Assembly (NCBI RefSeq): GCF_022631375.1
Contig: NZ_JALBGC010000002.1
Location: forward strand, 1-64,000
Source: Hymenobacter cyanobacteriorum
GTDB taxonomy: Bacteria; Bacteroidota; Bacteroidia; Cytophagales; Hymenobacteraceae
Length of the DNA: 64,000 bases
Direction: 5' to 3'
Below are positions 56,385 to 64,000 of this stretch, in pieces. The notes below the pieces were generated by a model. That model saw nothing but the letters and a program-made list of their open reading frames with translations, was not told where the DNA came from and did not search any database. Made by a program: the position numbers and the translations under genes. Positions within the stretch are counted from its first letter, which is position 1; the number at the start of each line of letters is the position of its first letter.

Positions 56385-57736
56385 ACCCCTACCATGATGC
56401 CCACCACCACCGCCACGGCCCCGAGCGCAAACAGCGCGGCCCAGAGCGGCGCGGCAAACTTCAGCCACTGCTCGAAGCGGACCCCCGTAGCCGCCAGCAT
56501 GGCCATGAGCGTGCCGTTGGTGGGCGTAATGAGCTCGCACAGCCCGGCCCCGTACTGAAACGCCAGCACCGTCACCTGCCGCGACAGGCCCAGAATGTCG
56601 GATAGCGGCACCAACAGCGGCATGGTGAGGGTGGCCTGGCCGCTGCCGCTGGGCACCGGCACGTGCAACAGGGTTTGCACGCCCATCATGCCCAGGGCGG
56701 CCAGCGCCACGGGCAAGTGGTTGAGTGGAGCGGCCAGGCCGTGCACGATGGTATCGACGACGTGACCTTGCTCCAGCACCACAAAAATGGCCCGCGCGAA
56801 GCCAACCAGCAGGGCCGAAAAGGCAATGTCGCGGAAGCCCGCAATGAAGCCCTCGGCCGTGCCCGTGAGGCCGCGCCCGCCCACCAGCCCGGCCACAATG
56901 CCCAGCCCCAGAAACAGCGCCGACATCTGCTCAAACTCCCAGTGCAGCTGCACCACGCCGTAGGCAAATACGGCAAACGCCGTGAGCATTAGCAGCAGCA
57001 CTAAGCCGGCGCGGGCACTGGTGGGAGCGGGGCCGGCGGCGGCTTCGTTGGCGTCGAGGCCCAGGTCGGGGGCTTGGCGGTGGCGCACGGCGTGGCGGGT
57101 GGTGGCCCACAGCCAGAACCCTACGGCCACCAGCAGAAAGCCCACCCGGTAGGCCCCGCCCGAAAGCAGCGGCAGCTGCGCCAGCTTCTGGGCAATGCCT
57201 ACTTGGAACGGGTTTATCGGGCTGAACGAGGCCCCTACGAAGGCCGCCCCCACACTGGCCGCCACGGCCGTGAGCACGGGGTAGCCCAGCCGCCGCATCA
57301 GCACCAGCAGCACCGGCACCAGCGGAATTATTTCCTCGCCCATGTTTTCCAAAGCGCCCATCGTGGCGAAGAGCGTGCCCACCAGCGGAATGACGAGCAC
57401 CTCGCGGCCGTGGGCGCGGCGCAGCAGCCAGTCGACCCCGAAGCGCAGCGCCCCGGTCTGGTCGACGACGGTGAAGGCCCCGCCGGCCAGAAAAATCAGG
57501 AACACCACGGCCGCCGCATCGGCCAGGCCTTTGGGCACGTCCACCAGCACGTCGAGCGGGCCCACGGGCGTGGCGGGCACGGCGTGGTAGGAGCCGGCCA
57601 CCACCACCTGGCGGCCCGTCACGGCATCGAGGTGGCGCGTGAATTCACCGGCCGGCAGCACGTAGCTCAGCAGCGCCGCCAGAATGATAAAGCCCACGAT
57701 GAGCACCAGCGGGTGTGGAAAACGGAATTTGTTCAT
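56381..57736 (-). CDS. YfcC/DcuC-type carrier
   Basis: The 451-aa polytopic protein (about 12 helices) resembles the YfcC/DcuC superfamily of anaerobic C4-dicarboxylate or amino-acid carriers: ALENMGEEIIPLVPVLLVLM, SFSPINPFQVGIAQKLAQL, HVPVPSGSGQATLTMPLLVP and LCELITPTNGTLMAMLAATG are the twin re-entrant loops with the two-fold related SxSxP and PTNG motifs. The start is ATG at 57736. Substrate is unknown. The coding region ends inside an R2 palindrome. Confidence 0.87.
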   Translation of the reverse strand: MNKFRFPHPLVLIVGFIILAALLSYVLPAGEFTRHLDAVTGRQVVVAGSYHAVPATPVGPLDVLVDVPKGLADAAAVVFLIFLAGGAFTVVDQTGALRFGVDWLLRRAHGREVLVIPLVGTLFATMGALENMGEEIIPLVPVLLVLMRRLGYPVLTAVAASVGAAFVGASFSPINPFQVGIAQKLAQLPLLSGGAYRVGFLLVAVGFWLWATTRHAVRHRQAPDLGLDANEAAAGPAPTSARAGLVLLLMLTAFAVFAYGVVQLHWEFEQMSALFLGLGIVAGLVGGRGLTGTAEGFIAGFRDIAFSALLVGFARAIFVVLEQGHVVDTIVHGLAAPLNHLPVALAALGMMGVQTLLHVPVPSGSGQATLTMPLLVPLSDILGLSRQVTVLAFQYGAGLCELITPTNGTLMAMLAATGVRFEQWLKFAAPLWAALFALGAVAVVVGIMVGV

Positions 57737-57747
57737 GCCGCAAAGTT

Positions 57748-57896
57748 GGGACTTGGGAACTTAGGGTCTTCGGGACGGGGTCTAACTTGCGGTGTTGGGA
57801 GAAGGCACCCGTCCGCGCAAGCGCATGAAGGCAACCAGTAGCGCGCCCGCTCATGTCAAAAACCAAGACCCGAAGACCCCAAGTCCCTAAGTCCCC
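57748..57896. repeat. Palindromic repeat, family R7 (GGGACTTGGG type)
   Basis: Left arm GGGACTTGGGAACTTAGGGT CTTCGGG (57748-57775), right arm its complement at about 57870-57896, with two changes (an AA/none difference), separated by a long, GC-rich centre of about 95 bp. It lies between the YfcC gene and the 57901 gene. Confidence 0.8.
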
Positions 57897-57900
57897 ATAA

Positions 57901-58146
57901 ATGACCATCACCGCCTTCAAAGCCCTGCACCAGCGCCGCCAGCTCGACTACCTGGCCCGGCACGGCACGCGCCTGGCCGAGCGTCCCGAGGACAGTTTCG
58001 ACCTCGTGCTGTATGCCGTGGAAGGGTTTTACGCCGAAACCTGGCGCAGCCGCGGCGAGGAAGCCGTACTCTTCATCCACGTGTTCCAGAAGCCGGCCGG
58101 GCTGGGCGAGTACCTGGCCCGCGTGCAACTGCCCGGCAACCTCTAA
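57901..58146 (+). CDS. Small hypothetical protein (81 aa)
   Basis: The product MTITAFKALHQRRQLDYLAR is small and cytosolic; ends QKPAGLGEYLARVQLPGNL. RPEDSFDLVLYAVEGFYAET is predicted alpha/beta. No domain is recognised. The ATG lies 4 bases after the R7 palindrome, which is therefore in its leader. Confidence 0.6.
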   Translation: MTITAFKALHQRRQLDYLARHGTRLAERPEDSFDLVLYAVEGFYAETWRSRGEEAVLFIHVFQKPAGLGEYLARVQLPGNL

Positions 58147-58194
58147 AGTCCTTGCGCCGCCCCGGCATCGTCGCCGTTGGGCCAATGCAAGCAC

Positions 58195-59205
58195 ATGCGG
58201 CAACTGCTATTCCTTCTGCTACTGGCGCTCCTTAGCCGCCCTGGCTTCGCCCAAACGGCACCCGCCCCAACCGCCGCCGCCCCGCGCCCGCCCGAAGCCT
58301 TCGGCTACCGCCGCCTGGTGGTCATGTTCGGGCGCGACAGCGTGCAGGTGCTGCTGCTCTCGAAGCCCGGCGAGGAGCAGAGGAAGAAGCCGCTGCTGCT
58401 CTGGGTGGAGGGCTCGATACCCACGCCGCTGGTGCTGTACGATGCGCACGGGCCCTATACGCCGTTCGGCTTTCACCCCAAAAAGGTGCTGGAGAGCTGC
58501 CACATGGCCATCATCAGCAAGCCCGGCATCCCGCTCACGTTCGACGTGACGGGCCAGGACCCCAACCGCATTTTCCGGGAGCGCCAGCCGCCGGCCTACT
58601 ACTGCGCCCGCAACTACCTCGACTATTATGTGCGGCGCGACGAGGCCGTGCTGCGCTACCTCAAAAAGCAGCCCTGGGTCGATGCAGCGCACGTCGTCAT
58701 CGGCGGGCACTCGCAGGGCACTTCGGTGGTGGCGCACCTGGCCGCCGTGCCGGGCCTGGTGAGCCGGGCCGTGTACCTGAACGGCAACCCGCTGGGCCGC
58801 AACATGTCGATGCTGGCCGAGGCCCGGCAGGCGGCCGACACGGCCGCCACGGGCTGGATTTTCCGCCGCTGGCAGTTGGCCGTGGCCAACCCCACCCTCG
58901 CCGACTGCCGGGGCGACGACCTGCGCAACACCTACGGTTTCGGCGCCTCCGAAATGCCCGCGCTGCTGCGCACGCAAGTGCCCGTGTTCGTGGGCTTTGG
59001 CACGCTGGACCGGGGTGTGGCCGGCGACGACTACCTGCGGCTGGAAACCATCCGGCAGCACCGCACCAACTTCACATTCCGCGAATACCCCGGGCGCGAG
59101 CACAACTTCTTCGGCATGAAAGACGGCCAGATTAACTACGACGACTTTTACTGGGACCAGGTGGGGGAGGATTTCCTGCGCTGGGCCGGGCTGTGGCCGC
59201 AGTAG
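58195..59205 (+). CDS. Secreted alpha/beta hydrolase
   Basis: The 336-aa product has a signal peptide (MRQLLFLLLLALLSRPGFAQ) and an alpha/beta-hydrolase core: PLLLWVEGSIPTPLVLYDAH, HVVIGGHSQGTSVVAHLAAV with nucleophile Ser in GHSQG, GTLDRGVAGDDYLRLETIRQ and a late His in YPGREHNFFG. Probably an esterase or peptidase-like enzyme acting outside the cytoplasm. The start MRQLLF is chosen over six extra residues upstream. Confidence 0.8.
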   Translation: MRQLLFLLLLALLSRPGFAQTAPAPTAAAPRPPEAFGYRRLVVMFGRDSVQVLLLSKPGEEQRKKPLLLWVEGSIPTPLVLYDAHGPYTPFGFHPKKVLESCHMAIISKPGIPLTFDVTGQDPNRIFRERQPPAYYCARNYLDYYVRRDEAVLRYLKKQPWVDAAHVVIGGHSQGTSVVAHLAAVPGLVSRAVYLNGNPLGRNMSMLAEARQAADTAATGWIFRRWQLAVANPTLADCRGDDLRNTYGFGASEMPALLRTQVPVFVGFGTLDRGVAGDDYLRLETIRQHRTNFTFREYPGREHNFFGMKDGQINYDDFYWDQVGEDFLRWAGLWPQ

Positions 59206-59214
59206 CGCCGGGCA

Positions 59215-59832
59215 CTACTTTTCCAGCCGGTCCACGTCCGTCAGCTGGCCTTTGTTGTGCATGATTTGCAGGTCGAGCACGGTGAGCGACTGCGACTCCT
59301 TGCCGTACTTCTCGGGCGAGTTGAGCTCGGAAACCGGCGAGCTGTCGTCGGTTTCGTAGTCGTTGCCCACTACTTCCACGGTGTTGCCCTTGGCGCTCAC
59401 CACCTTCAGCAGCGAGTATTTGGTGCTGTCGCCGGGCGAGTGCACGGTGTAGATGTCGCCGGCGTGCGGGGCGGCCAGCCAGGCTTTGCGGTCGTGCTCG
59501 TGGTAGCGGCCGGCAATGGCAGCACCCGCCAGGCCCAGCACCAGCACGCCCACGCCGGCCCAGTGCCAAAGCGGAAAGCGGGTGCTTTTCCGGAGCTCGC
59601 GCACGGCGGGCTGCAGCTGGGCGGGCAGGTTTTTTTCTTCCCAGGCCTGTTGGCAATGGTCGCACTGCGCCACGGCCGTTTTGCTGACCGGGAAAGACGG
59701 AATGAAGTAGACGTGGGCGTAGCGGCTATACACGCTGGCCTTCATGCCGTCGGGAGTGGCGCAGGCCGGGCAGGTGGTGCCGGGCAGGGGAGCCGTGCGC
59801 AGGTGTGCGCCTTTGGAGCCGTAGAGAATCAT
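59215..59832 (-). CDS. Membrane protein with two CxxC motifs (zinc-ribbon-like)
   Basis: The 205-aa product (from ATG at 59832) has CPAC (21-24) and CDHC (57-60), a two-pair zinc-ribbon-like pattern, then a single helix (WAGVGVLVLGLAGAAIAGRY, about 86-106) and a C-terminal part DIYTVHSPGDSTKYSLLKVV with SELNSPEKYGKESQSLTVLD. The second half may face the periplasm. Not recognised otherwise. The longer in-frame extension to 60027 overlaps the GT39 gene promoter and is rejected. Confidence 0.7.
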   Translation of the reverse strand: MILYGSKGAHLRTAPLPGTTCPACATPDGMKASVYSRYAHVYFIPSFPVSKTAVAQCDHCQQAWEEKNLPAQLQPAVRELRKSTRFPLWHWAGVGVLVLGLAGAAIAGRYHEHDRKAWLAAPHAGDIYTVHSPGDSTKYSLLKVVSAKGNTVEVVGNDYETDDSSPVSELNSPEKYGKESQSLTVLDLQIMHNKGQLTDVDRLEK

Positions 59833-59989
59833 GCAGAGTAAACGATTGGGGCGATAGCGCGTGGAAAAGGTGAAGCCGCAAATTAAGCCAATGATAGTCA
59901 AATGAAAATACCGTCGGGTAGCATACCGGCTGTTTCCGGCAACATAGCAATAGGCCGCTATTGCCATGCGTTCTGCTACCTTGCCGGGC

Positions 59990-61531
59990 ATGAACCGCCG
60001 CCTGTCGCTCGCCTTCGCCCTGCTCAAGTTCGTGTCGGGCTACTTTCTCACCAGCCCGCAGTACGACCTGCACCGCGACGAATACCTCTACCTCAACCAT
60101 GGCCGGCACCTGGCCTGGGGCTACCTCGAAGTGCCGCCCCTGAGCGCCGCCCAGGGCTGGCTGAGCCTGGCGCTGGGCGGCGGCGCGGGCTGGGTGCGGT
60201 TCTGGCCATTTCTCTGGGGCGCGGCCACGCTGTACCTCGTGATGCGGCTGGCCCAGCGGCTGGGTGGCGGCTGGTTTGCGGCGGCGCTGGCCGGCACCTG
60301 CTACCTGGGCACGGCCTTCGCCCGGCTCAACCTGCTGTTTCAGCCCAACTCGTTCGAGGTGTTCAGCTTCGTGTTCTGCCTGTATTGGCTGGTGCGCTAT
60401 GTTCAGAATGAGCGGCCGCGCTTCCTCTACCTGCTGGGCCTGGGCCTCGGGCTGGGCCTGCTCAATAAGTACACCACGCTGTTTTTCATCGCGGCGCTGG
60501 GCGGCGCGCTGCTGCTCACGCCCGCCCGCCGCCTGCTGCTGAACCGGCATTTCTGGGGCGCGGCGGGGCTGGCGCTGCTGCTGTGGGCGCCCAACCTGGC
60601 CTGGCAAATCGGCCACGGCATCCCGTTCCGCCACCACATGCAGCTGCTGCACGACACCCAGCTGGTGCACGTCGACGCCGCCGAGTTCTGGAAACTGCAG
60701 CTGCTGATGTGCGTGGCGGCCGTGTGGGTGTGGGTGCCGGGCCTGCTGGCGCTGTTCTTCAGCCCGCGGCTGCGGCCCTACCGGGCAGTGGGTTGGGTGG
60801 CGGTGCTGGGCGTGGCTATTCAGGCCGTGCTGCACGGCAAGGCCTACTACACGCTGGGCTACTACCCGGTGCTGTTCAGCTTCGGGGCGTGGTGGTGGGC
60901 GGCGCGGCTGGCAGGCCTGCGCCGGCTCCGCGTGGCGGCGGCACTGCGGCCGGTGCTGGTGGCGCTGCCGTTGCTGCTGCTGGCGCCGTTGGTGCCGTTC
61001 ATCTTCCCGGTGCGGCCGCCGGCGGCCATGCTGGGCCTGCGCGCCCGCTACGCCGGCCTGGGCTTCTATACCTGGGAAGATGGCCGCGAGCACGCCCTGC
61101 CCCAGGACTATGCCGACATGCGCGGCTGGCGCGAGCTGGCCGATAAAACCTGGGCCGCCTACCGGCAATTGCCCGATTCGGTGCGCGCCCACACCCTCAT
61201 CAAGTGCGCCAACTACGGGCAGGCCAGCGCCATCAACTACTACAACCGCCACCGGGCCCTGCCGCCGGCCCAGAGCTTCAACGGCAGCTTTTTGTACTGG
61301 TTTCCGGTGCGGCAGGACTGGCAGGCCGCGCTTATCATCGATGACGAGCCGCACCCCGAACTGGCCGCACAGTTTGCCAGCTACCGCGAGGTGGAAGCCG
61401 TGACCGATGCCTACGCCCGCGAGCGCGGCACCCGCATCATGCTCGGCCTGCGCCCTGCGCCCGCTCTTGTGGTCAGGGTGAATAACGAGTGGCGCGATGA
61501 GCTGGCCCAATGGGAAACGCCCGCACATTGA
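59990..61531 (+). CDS. GT39-type glycosyltransferase (ArnT/mannosyltransferase-like)
   Basis: The 513-aa integral membrane GT-C enzyme uses a polyprenyl-phosphate sugar donor. It has the N-terminal acidic loop TSPQYDLHRDEYLYLNHGRH (catalytic DE of the first periplasmic loop), a series of helices (GLGLGLGLLNKYTTLFFIAA, FGAWWWAARLAGLRRLRVAA) and a C-terminal soluble domain from about 350. The DPM1-like GT2 at 20831 could provide such a donor. ATG at 59990; a TACCTTG box-like sequence lies just before it. Acceptor unknown. Confidence 0.82.
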   Translation: MNRRLSLAFALLKFVSGYFLTSPQYDLHRDEYLYLNHGRHLAWGYLEVPPLSAAQGWLSLALGGGAGWVRFWPFLWGAATLYLVMRLAQRLGGGWFAAALAGTCYLGTAFARLNLLFQPNSFEVFSFVFCLYWLVRYVQNERPRFLYLLGLGLGLGLLNKYTTLFFIAALGGALLLTPARRLLLNRHFWGAAGLALLLWAPNLAWQIGHGIPFRHHMQLLHDTQLVHVDAAEFWKLQLLMCVAAVWVWVPGLLALFFSPRLRPYRAVGWVAVLGVAIQAVLHGKAYYTLGYYPVLFSFGAWWWAARLAGLRRLRVAAALRPVLVALPLLLLAPLVPFIFPVRPPAAMLGLRARYAGLGFYTWEDGREHALPQDYADMRGWRELADKTWAAYRQLPDSVRAHTLIKCANYGQASAINYYNRHRALPPAQSFNGSFLYWFPVRQDWQAALIIDDEPHPELAAQFASYREVEAVTDAYARERGTRIMLGLRPAPALVVRVNNEWRDELAQWETPAH

Positions 61532-61747
61532 ATGAATAAGTTTTTATCAATAAAATATATAATATGAATTATATATAAGACAAGTGCGTTAGCTTCCCTG
61601 GCCCTGGTCCGGAAGTAATTGGCCGGTGGCTGGCCTACGTGTTTTTACGTAGGCCAACCGGGGTGGCTCCCTGGCGTGCTCTGCTGGCCAGGGGCCGTGC
61701 CAAGCCGCCGCCCCCGACTCCGAAACCGTTCTGCTGCCTCGCTGCCT
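61532..61747. other. AT-rich noncoding gap upstream of the BLUF gene
   Basis: No gene is seen. Bases 61532-61590 are a pocket of A and T (TATATAATATGAATTATATA, nearly palindromic) in a GC-rich neighbourhood; it may hold regulatory elements for the BLUF gene or for RNA processing after the GT39 gene. Confidence 0.45.
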
Positions 61748-62236
61748 ATGAAAACCTACCGCCTCATCTACGCCAGCACGGCCGCCCGCCCATTGGGGCC
61801 CGCCGAGTTCGAACGACTGCTCATGCAAGCCCGCATCTACAATTTCAGCGAGGGCATTGGGGGGCTGCTGCTCCGGGCAGGGGGGCAGTTTCTGGAAGTG
61901 CTGGAGGGCCCTGAGCCGGCCGTGGCCGCGCTCTACGCCCGCATTGCCGCCGACCCGCGCCACGTTGCCGTGCATACCCTCGAAGCGGCCGCCGTGCGCG
62001 GGCCGCTGTTTCGGGCCGCCAGCCTGGGCTTTGCCGAAGTGGAGCCGGCCGCCCTGGGCCGCCTCACGGCCTACCTCGACCCGGCCCACCGCCGGGCGCT
62101 GCTGCCGCAGGGCTACGACGAGCAGGAAATCATCGCCGACCTGCTGCTCGAATTCGTGGAGCTGCATTGCCCGCACGTGCTCGGCCAGCCGGGCGATGGG
62201 GCCGCCACCTACCCCCAACGCTCGCAGTACGTTTAG
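61748..62236 (+). CDS. BLUF-domain protein with Gln-to-Glu change at the flavin site
   Basis: The 162-aa product begins MKTYRLIYASTAARPLG. BLUF domains bind FAD and sense blue light through Tyr8, Asn32 and Gln50 (Slr1694/PixD numbering). Here Tyr8 (RLIYAS) and Asn32 (RIYNFSEGIGGLLLR) are in place, but the Gln position reads FLEVLEG, Glu50 (GAA codon), not FxQxLEG. The W/M position in the next strand is also changed (FRAASLG for FxxWSM). About 65 residues of helical tail (RRALLPQGYDEQEIIADLLL) follow the domain. It may be a photo-inactive or altered sensor. The start at 61748 is preferred to upstream codons. Its stop overlaps the RNA-ligase-family gene. Confidence 0.87.
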   Translation: MKTYRLIYASTAARPLGPAEFERLLMQARIYNFSEGIGGLLLRAGGQFLEVLEGPEPAVAALYARIAADPRHVAVHTLEAAAVRGPLFRAASLGFAEVEPAALGRLTAYLDPAHRRALLPQGYDEQEIIADLLLEFVELHCPHVLGQPGDGAATYPQRSQYV

Positions 62237-62748
62237 CCGCCGAACGGTAATTCGGCCAGGCTCTCCCAGGGGCCACCCCGGTACGCCCACAGGTGCAGCC
62301 CCGTGCCCAGCGCCGCAAACGGCTCGAAGCCGGCCTGCATGGTGGCCAGCAGCTGGCGGGCGGCGGCGGGGTCGACTTTGTTCTGGATGGTGATGTGGGG
62401 CTGCAGCTTCTGGCGGTCCTGCGGGGTGAGGTAGGGCGCGAAATCGGCCTGCAACTGGCGGTGCAGGGCGCGCAGGTCGTCGTTTTCGAGGGTAAACGCT
62501 ACGCCCCGGCCCAGCGAGCGCAGGGCCGTTACGCGCAGCGGCAGGGCCGGGCGGGCCTGGGCCACGGCTTGCACATGCGCCTGCACGCTGGCCAATTCGC
62601 TGCCCGGCAGGTGATGAAACAGCGTGAGGTGCGCGGCCAGGTAGTTGATGGCGGGCGGGAAATGCTGCTGCCGCAGGGCGTTGAAATAAGCCTGCGACGC
62701 GGCATCGAGCGCAAGCGTAAGAATGAGGGGAGGGGCGGTTCCGGACAT
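62233..62748 (-). CDS. 2H phosphoesterase (2'-5' RNA ligase family)
   Basis: The 171-aa product has the two HxTx motifs HLTL (40-43) and HITI (118-121) of the LigT/2H superfamily, with LILTLALDAASQAYFNALRQ at the start. Members have RNA 2'-5' phosphodiesterase or cyclic phosphodiesterase activity; the kptA gene at 34693 also acts on RNA 2' ends, but the two are far apart. ATG at 62748; the upstream 39 in-frame residues enter the divergent hutI promoter. It converges with the BLUF gene with a 4-bp overlap. Confidence 0.82.
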   Translation of the reverse strand: MSGTAPPLILTLALDAASQAYFNALRQQHFPPAINYLAAHLTLFHHLPGSELASVQAHVQAVAQARPALPLRVTALRSLGRGVAFTLENDDLRALHRQLQADFAPYLTPQDRQKLQPHITIQNKVDPAAARQLLATMQAGFEPFAALGTGLHLWAYRGGPWESLAELPFGG

Positions 62749-62842
62749 CGGGCAAGAGGGCAGTGGTGCCAGCAGGTACGCAAAGCCGGCGGCGGCGGCC
62801 GTACTTTGCCCGCCCGTTTCATTCACCGCTGCCCACCCGCTC

Positions 62843-64000
62843 ATGCCCGATTTGACCCCGTTCACGCTCCTTATTCAGCACGCCGCGCAGGTGCTCACCC
62901 TGGCCGGCGGCCCCACCACCCGCCCGCTGGCCGGGGCCGACCTCGGCGGCTGGCGCATCATCGAAAACGGCTACGTGGCCTGCGTGGCCGGCACCATTGC
63001 GGCCGTGGGCCCGATGAGCGAGCTCGACGCGGACCGCATCACTGCCGAAACCCAGCTCCTCGATGCCACCGGCCGCGTGCTCATGCCCGGGCTGGTGGAG
63101 TGCCACACCCACCTCGTGTTCGGCGGCAACCGCGCCCACGAGTTCGAGCGCAAGCTGCGCGGCGAAAGCTACCTCGACATTCTGGCCAGCGGCGGCGGCA
63201 TTCTGAGCACCGTGCGCGCCACCCGCGCCGCCTCGGAAGACGAGCTGTTGGAAAACGCGCTGCATCATCTCGACGGCTTCCGGCGCTACGGCGTGACGAC
63301 CGTGGAGGCCAAAAGCGGCTACGGCCTCGACCGCGACACCGAGCTGCGCCTCGTGCGGGTGGCGCGCCAGGCCGGCCGGCAGCAGCCCGTGCGCGTGGTG
63401 CCCACCTTTCTGGGCGCGCACGTGGTGCCGCCCGAGTTCAAGCCGGCCGGCCCGCAGGCTTACGTTGATTTTATTCTGCGCGAGGTGTTGTCGGAGCTGA
63501 AAGGGGAGGCGGCGTTCGTCGATATTTTCTGCGAGGAAGGCGCTTTCCCGCTCGATGTTTCGCGCTACTACCTGGAGCAGGCCCACAAAATGGGCTTCGG
63601 CCTGAAAATCCACGCCGAGCAGCTGCACGACCTCGGCGGCTGCGAAATGGCCGCCGCCCTCGGGGCCACCAGCGTCGACCACTGCGACTACCTCACGCCC
63701 GAAGCCGCCGCCCGCATCGCGCAGCAAACCCAGGGGCAAACCGTGGCCGTGCTGCTGCCGCTGGTGCCGCTGTTTCTGCGGCAGGCCAAGTACGCGCCGG
63801 GCCGGGCTTTCATCGACAACGGCCTGCCCGTGGCCGTGAGCACCGATTTCAACCCCGGCTCGTGCCCCAGCAAAAACCTGTGGCTAGCGTTGTCGGTGGC
63901 CTGCCTCAACATGGGCCTCACGCCCAAGGAGGCCGTGGCCGCCGCCACCCTCAACGCTGCCTGGGCCATTGGTCTGGCCGCCGACTGCGGCAGCCTCGAA
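62843..64000 (+). CDS. hutI: Imidazolonepropionase, 5' part (runs off the window)
   Basis: HutI opens the imidazolone ring in histidine breakdown (4-imidazolone-5-propionate to N-formimino-L-glutamate). The first 386 codons are present, starting MPDLTPFTLLIQHAAQVLTL; metal ligands are His88 and His90 in LVECHTHLVFGG, FEEKLRGESY-type and the late STDFNPGSCPS, with ATTSVDHCDYL and KIHAEQLHDLGG between. The family has about 400-415 residues, so some 20-30 codons are missing beyond the end. It is divergent from the 2H phosphoesterase; TACTTTG at 62806-62812 is a likely -7 box. Confidence 0.93.
   Translation, partial: MPDLTPFTLLIQHAAQVLTLAGGPTTRPLAGADLGGWRIIENGYVACVAGTIAAVGPMSELDADRITAETQLLDATGRVLMPGLVECHTHLVFGGNRAHEFERKLRGESYLDILASGGGILSTVRATRAASEDELLENALHHLDGFRRYGVTTVEAKSGYGLDRDTELRLVRVARQAGRQQPVRVVPTFLGAHVVPPEFKPAGPQAYVDFILREVLSELKGEAAFVDIFCEEGAFPLDVSRYYLEQAHKMGFGLKIHAEQLHDLGGCEMAAALGATSVDHCDYLTPEAAARIAQQTQGQTVAVLLPLVPLFLRQAKYAPGRAFIDNGLPVAVSTDFNPGSCPSKNLWLALSVACLNMGLTPKEAVAAATLNAAWAIGLAADCGSLE

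Noticed and set aside
4450..57896. CRISPR array suspected from the many repeats
   Set aside because: The repeats are scattered long palindromes with no regular spacing or spacers, and no cas gene is present.
59726..61528. Minus-strand open frame opposite the GT39 gene (600 aa)
   Set aside because: Glutamine/proline/histidine-rich shadow with no motifs.

Overview
The window looks like a chromosomal stretch of a high-GC member of the Bacteroidota, most likely Hymenobacter or a close relative in the Cytophagales. The reasons are type IX secretion (T9SS) C-terminal sorting domains, promoters with the Bacteroidota -7 consensus TAnnTTTG and few Shine-Dalgarno sequences, and lineage-typical families (DUF4199, BatA-type proteins, a GT3 glycogen synthase, a Tpt1/KptA phosphotransferase). 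No phage, plasmid, IS transposase, CRISPR array or tRNA was seen. These assignments come from reading the sequence; no database search was run.

Layout. 0-0.14 kb: 3' end of a 5S rRNA and its terminator. 0.2-7.2 kb: a BatA-like membrane protein, two DUF4199 proteins, glycosyltransferases of families GT2, GT4 and GT9, and a DUF1801 protein. 7.4-13.2 kb: a block of secreted or lipoprotein genes, two of them T9SS cargo, next to a PAS/LuxR-type regulator; three of the secreted-protein promoters carry the same 20-bp palindrome. 13.3-24.8 kb: purB, an AsmA-like/GT51 transglycosylase fusion, a large T9SS delta-60 repeat protein, TerC, a DPM1-like GT2, hemY, a HAD phosphatase and small membrane or lipoprotein genes. 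24.8-32.2 kb: arginine decarboxylase divergent from an arginase-family enzyme, a patch of low-GC accessory genes, and argS with a low-GC in-frame block. 32.3-48.6 kb: LOG protein, glutathione peroxidase, menA, kptA, DEAD-box helicase, methyltransferase, a compact ABC pair, a CaiB/BaiF CoA-transferase, trpS, a queuosine-precursor transporter, RNase Z, a STAS protein and DUF4198. 48.6-55.6 kb: GT3 glycogen synthase, carboxylesterase, YitT and a GH13 branching enzyme. 55.9-64 kb: a YfcC-type carrier, hydrolase, zinc-ribbon membrane protein, GT39, BLUF photoreceptor-like protein, 2H phosphoesterase and the start of hutI.

How genes work together. Envelope and polysaccharide functions recur: GT2/GT4/GT9/GT39, a GmhB-like phosphatase and a peptidoglycan polymerase. 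GT3 synthase and GH13 branching enzyme could together build glycogen. Arginine decarboxylase and the arginase-family enzyme share a divergent locus. The 7.4-13.2 kb block reads like a small secretion regulon: operator, weak -7 box and leader have nearly the same geometry at three genes.

The most distinctive intergenic feature is a set of long perfect or near-perfect inverted repeats with 20-40 bp arms, in at least seven sequence families. They sit tightly against gene ends and often include a start or stop codon. One is bounded by a 21-bp direct repeat that duplicates the 3' end of the arginase-family gene.
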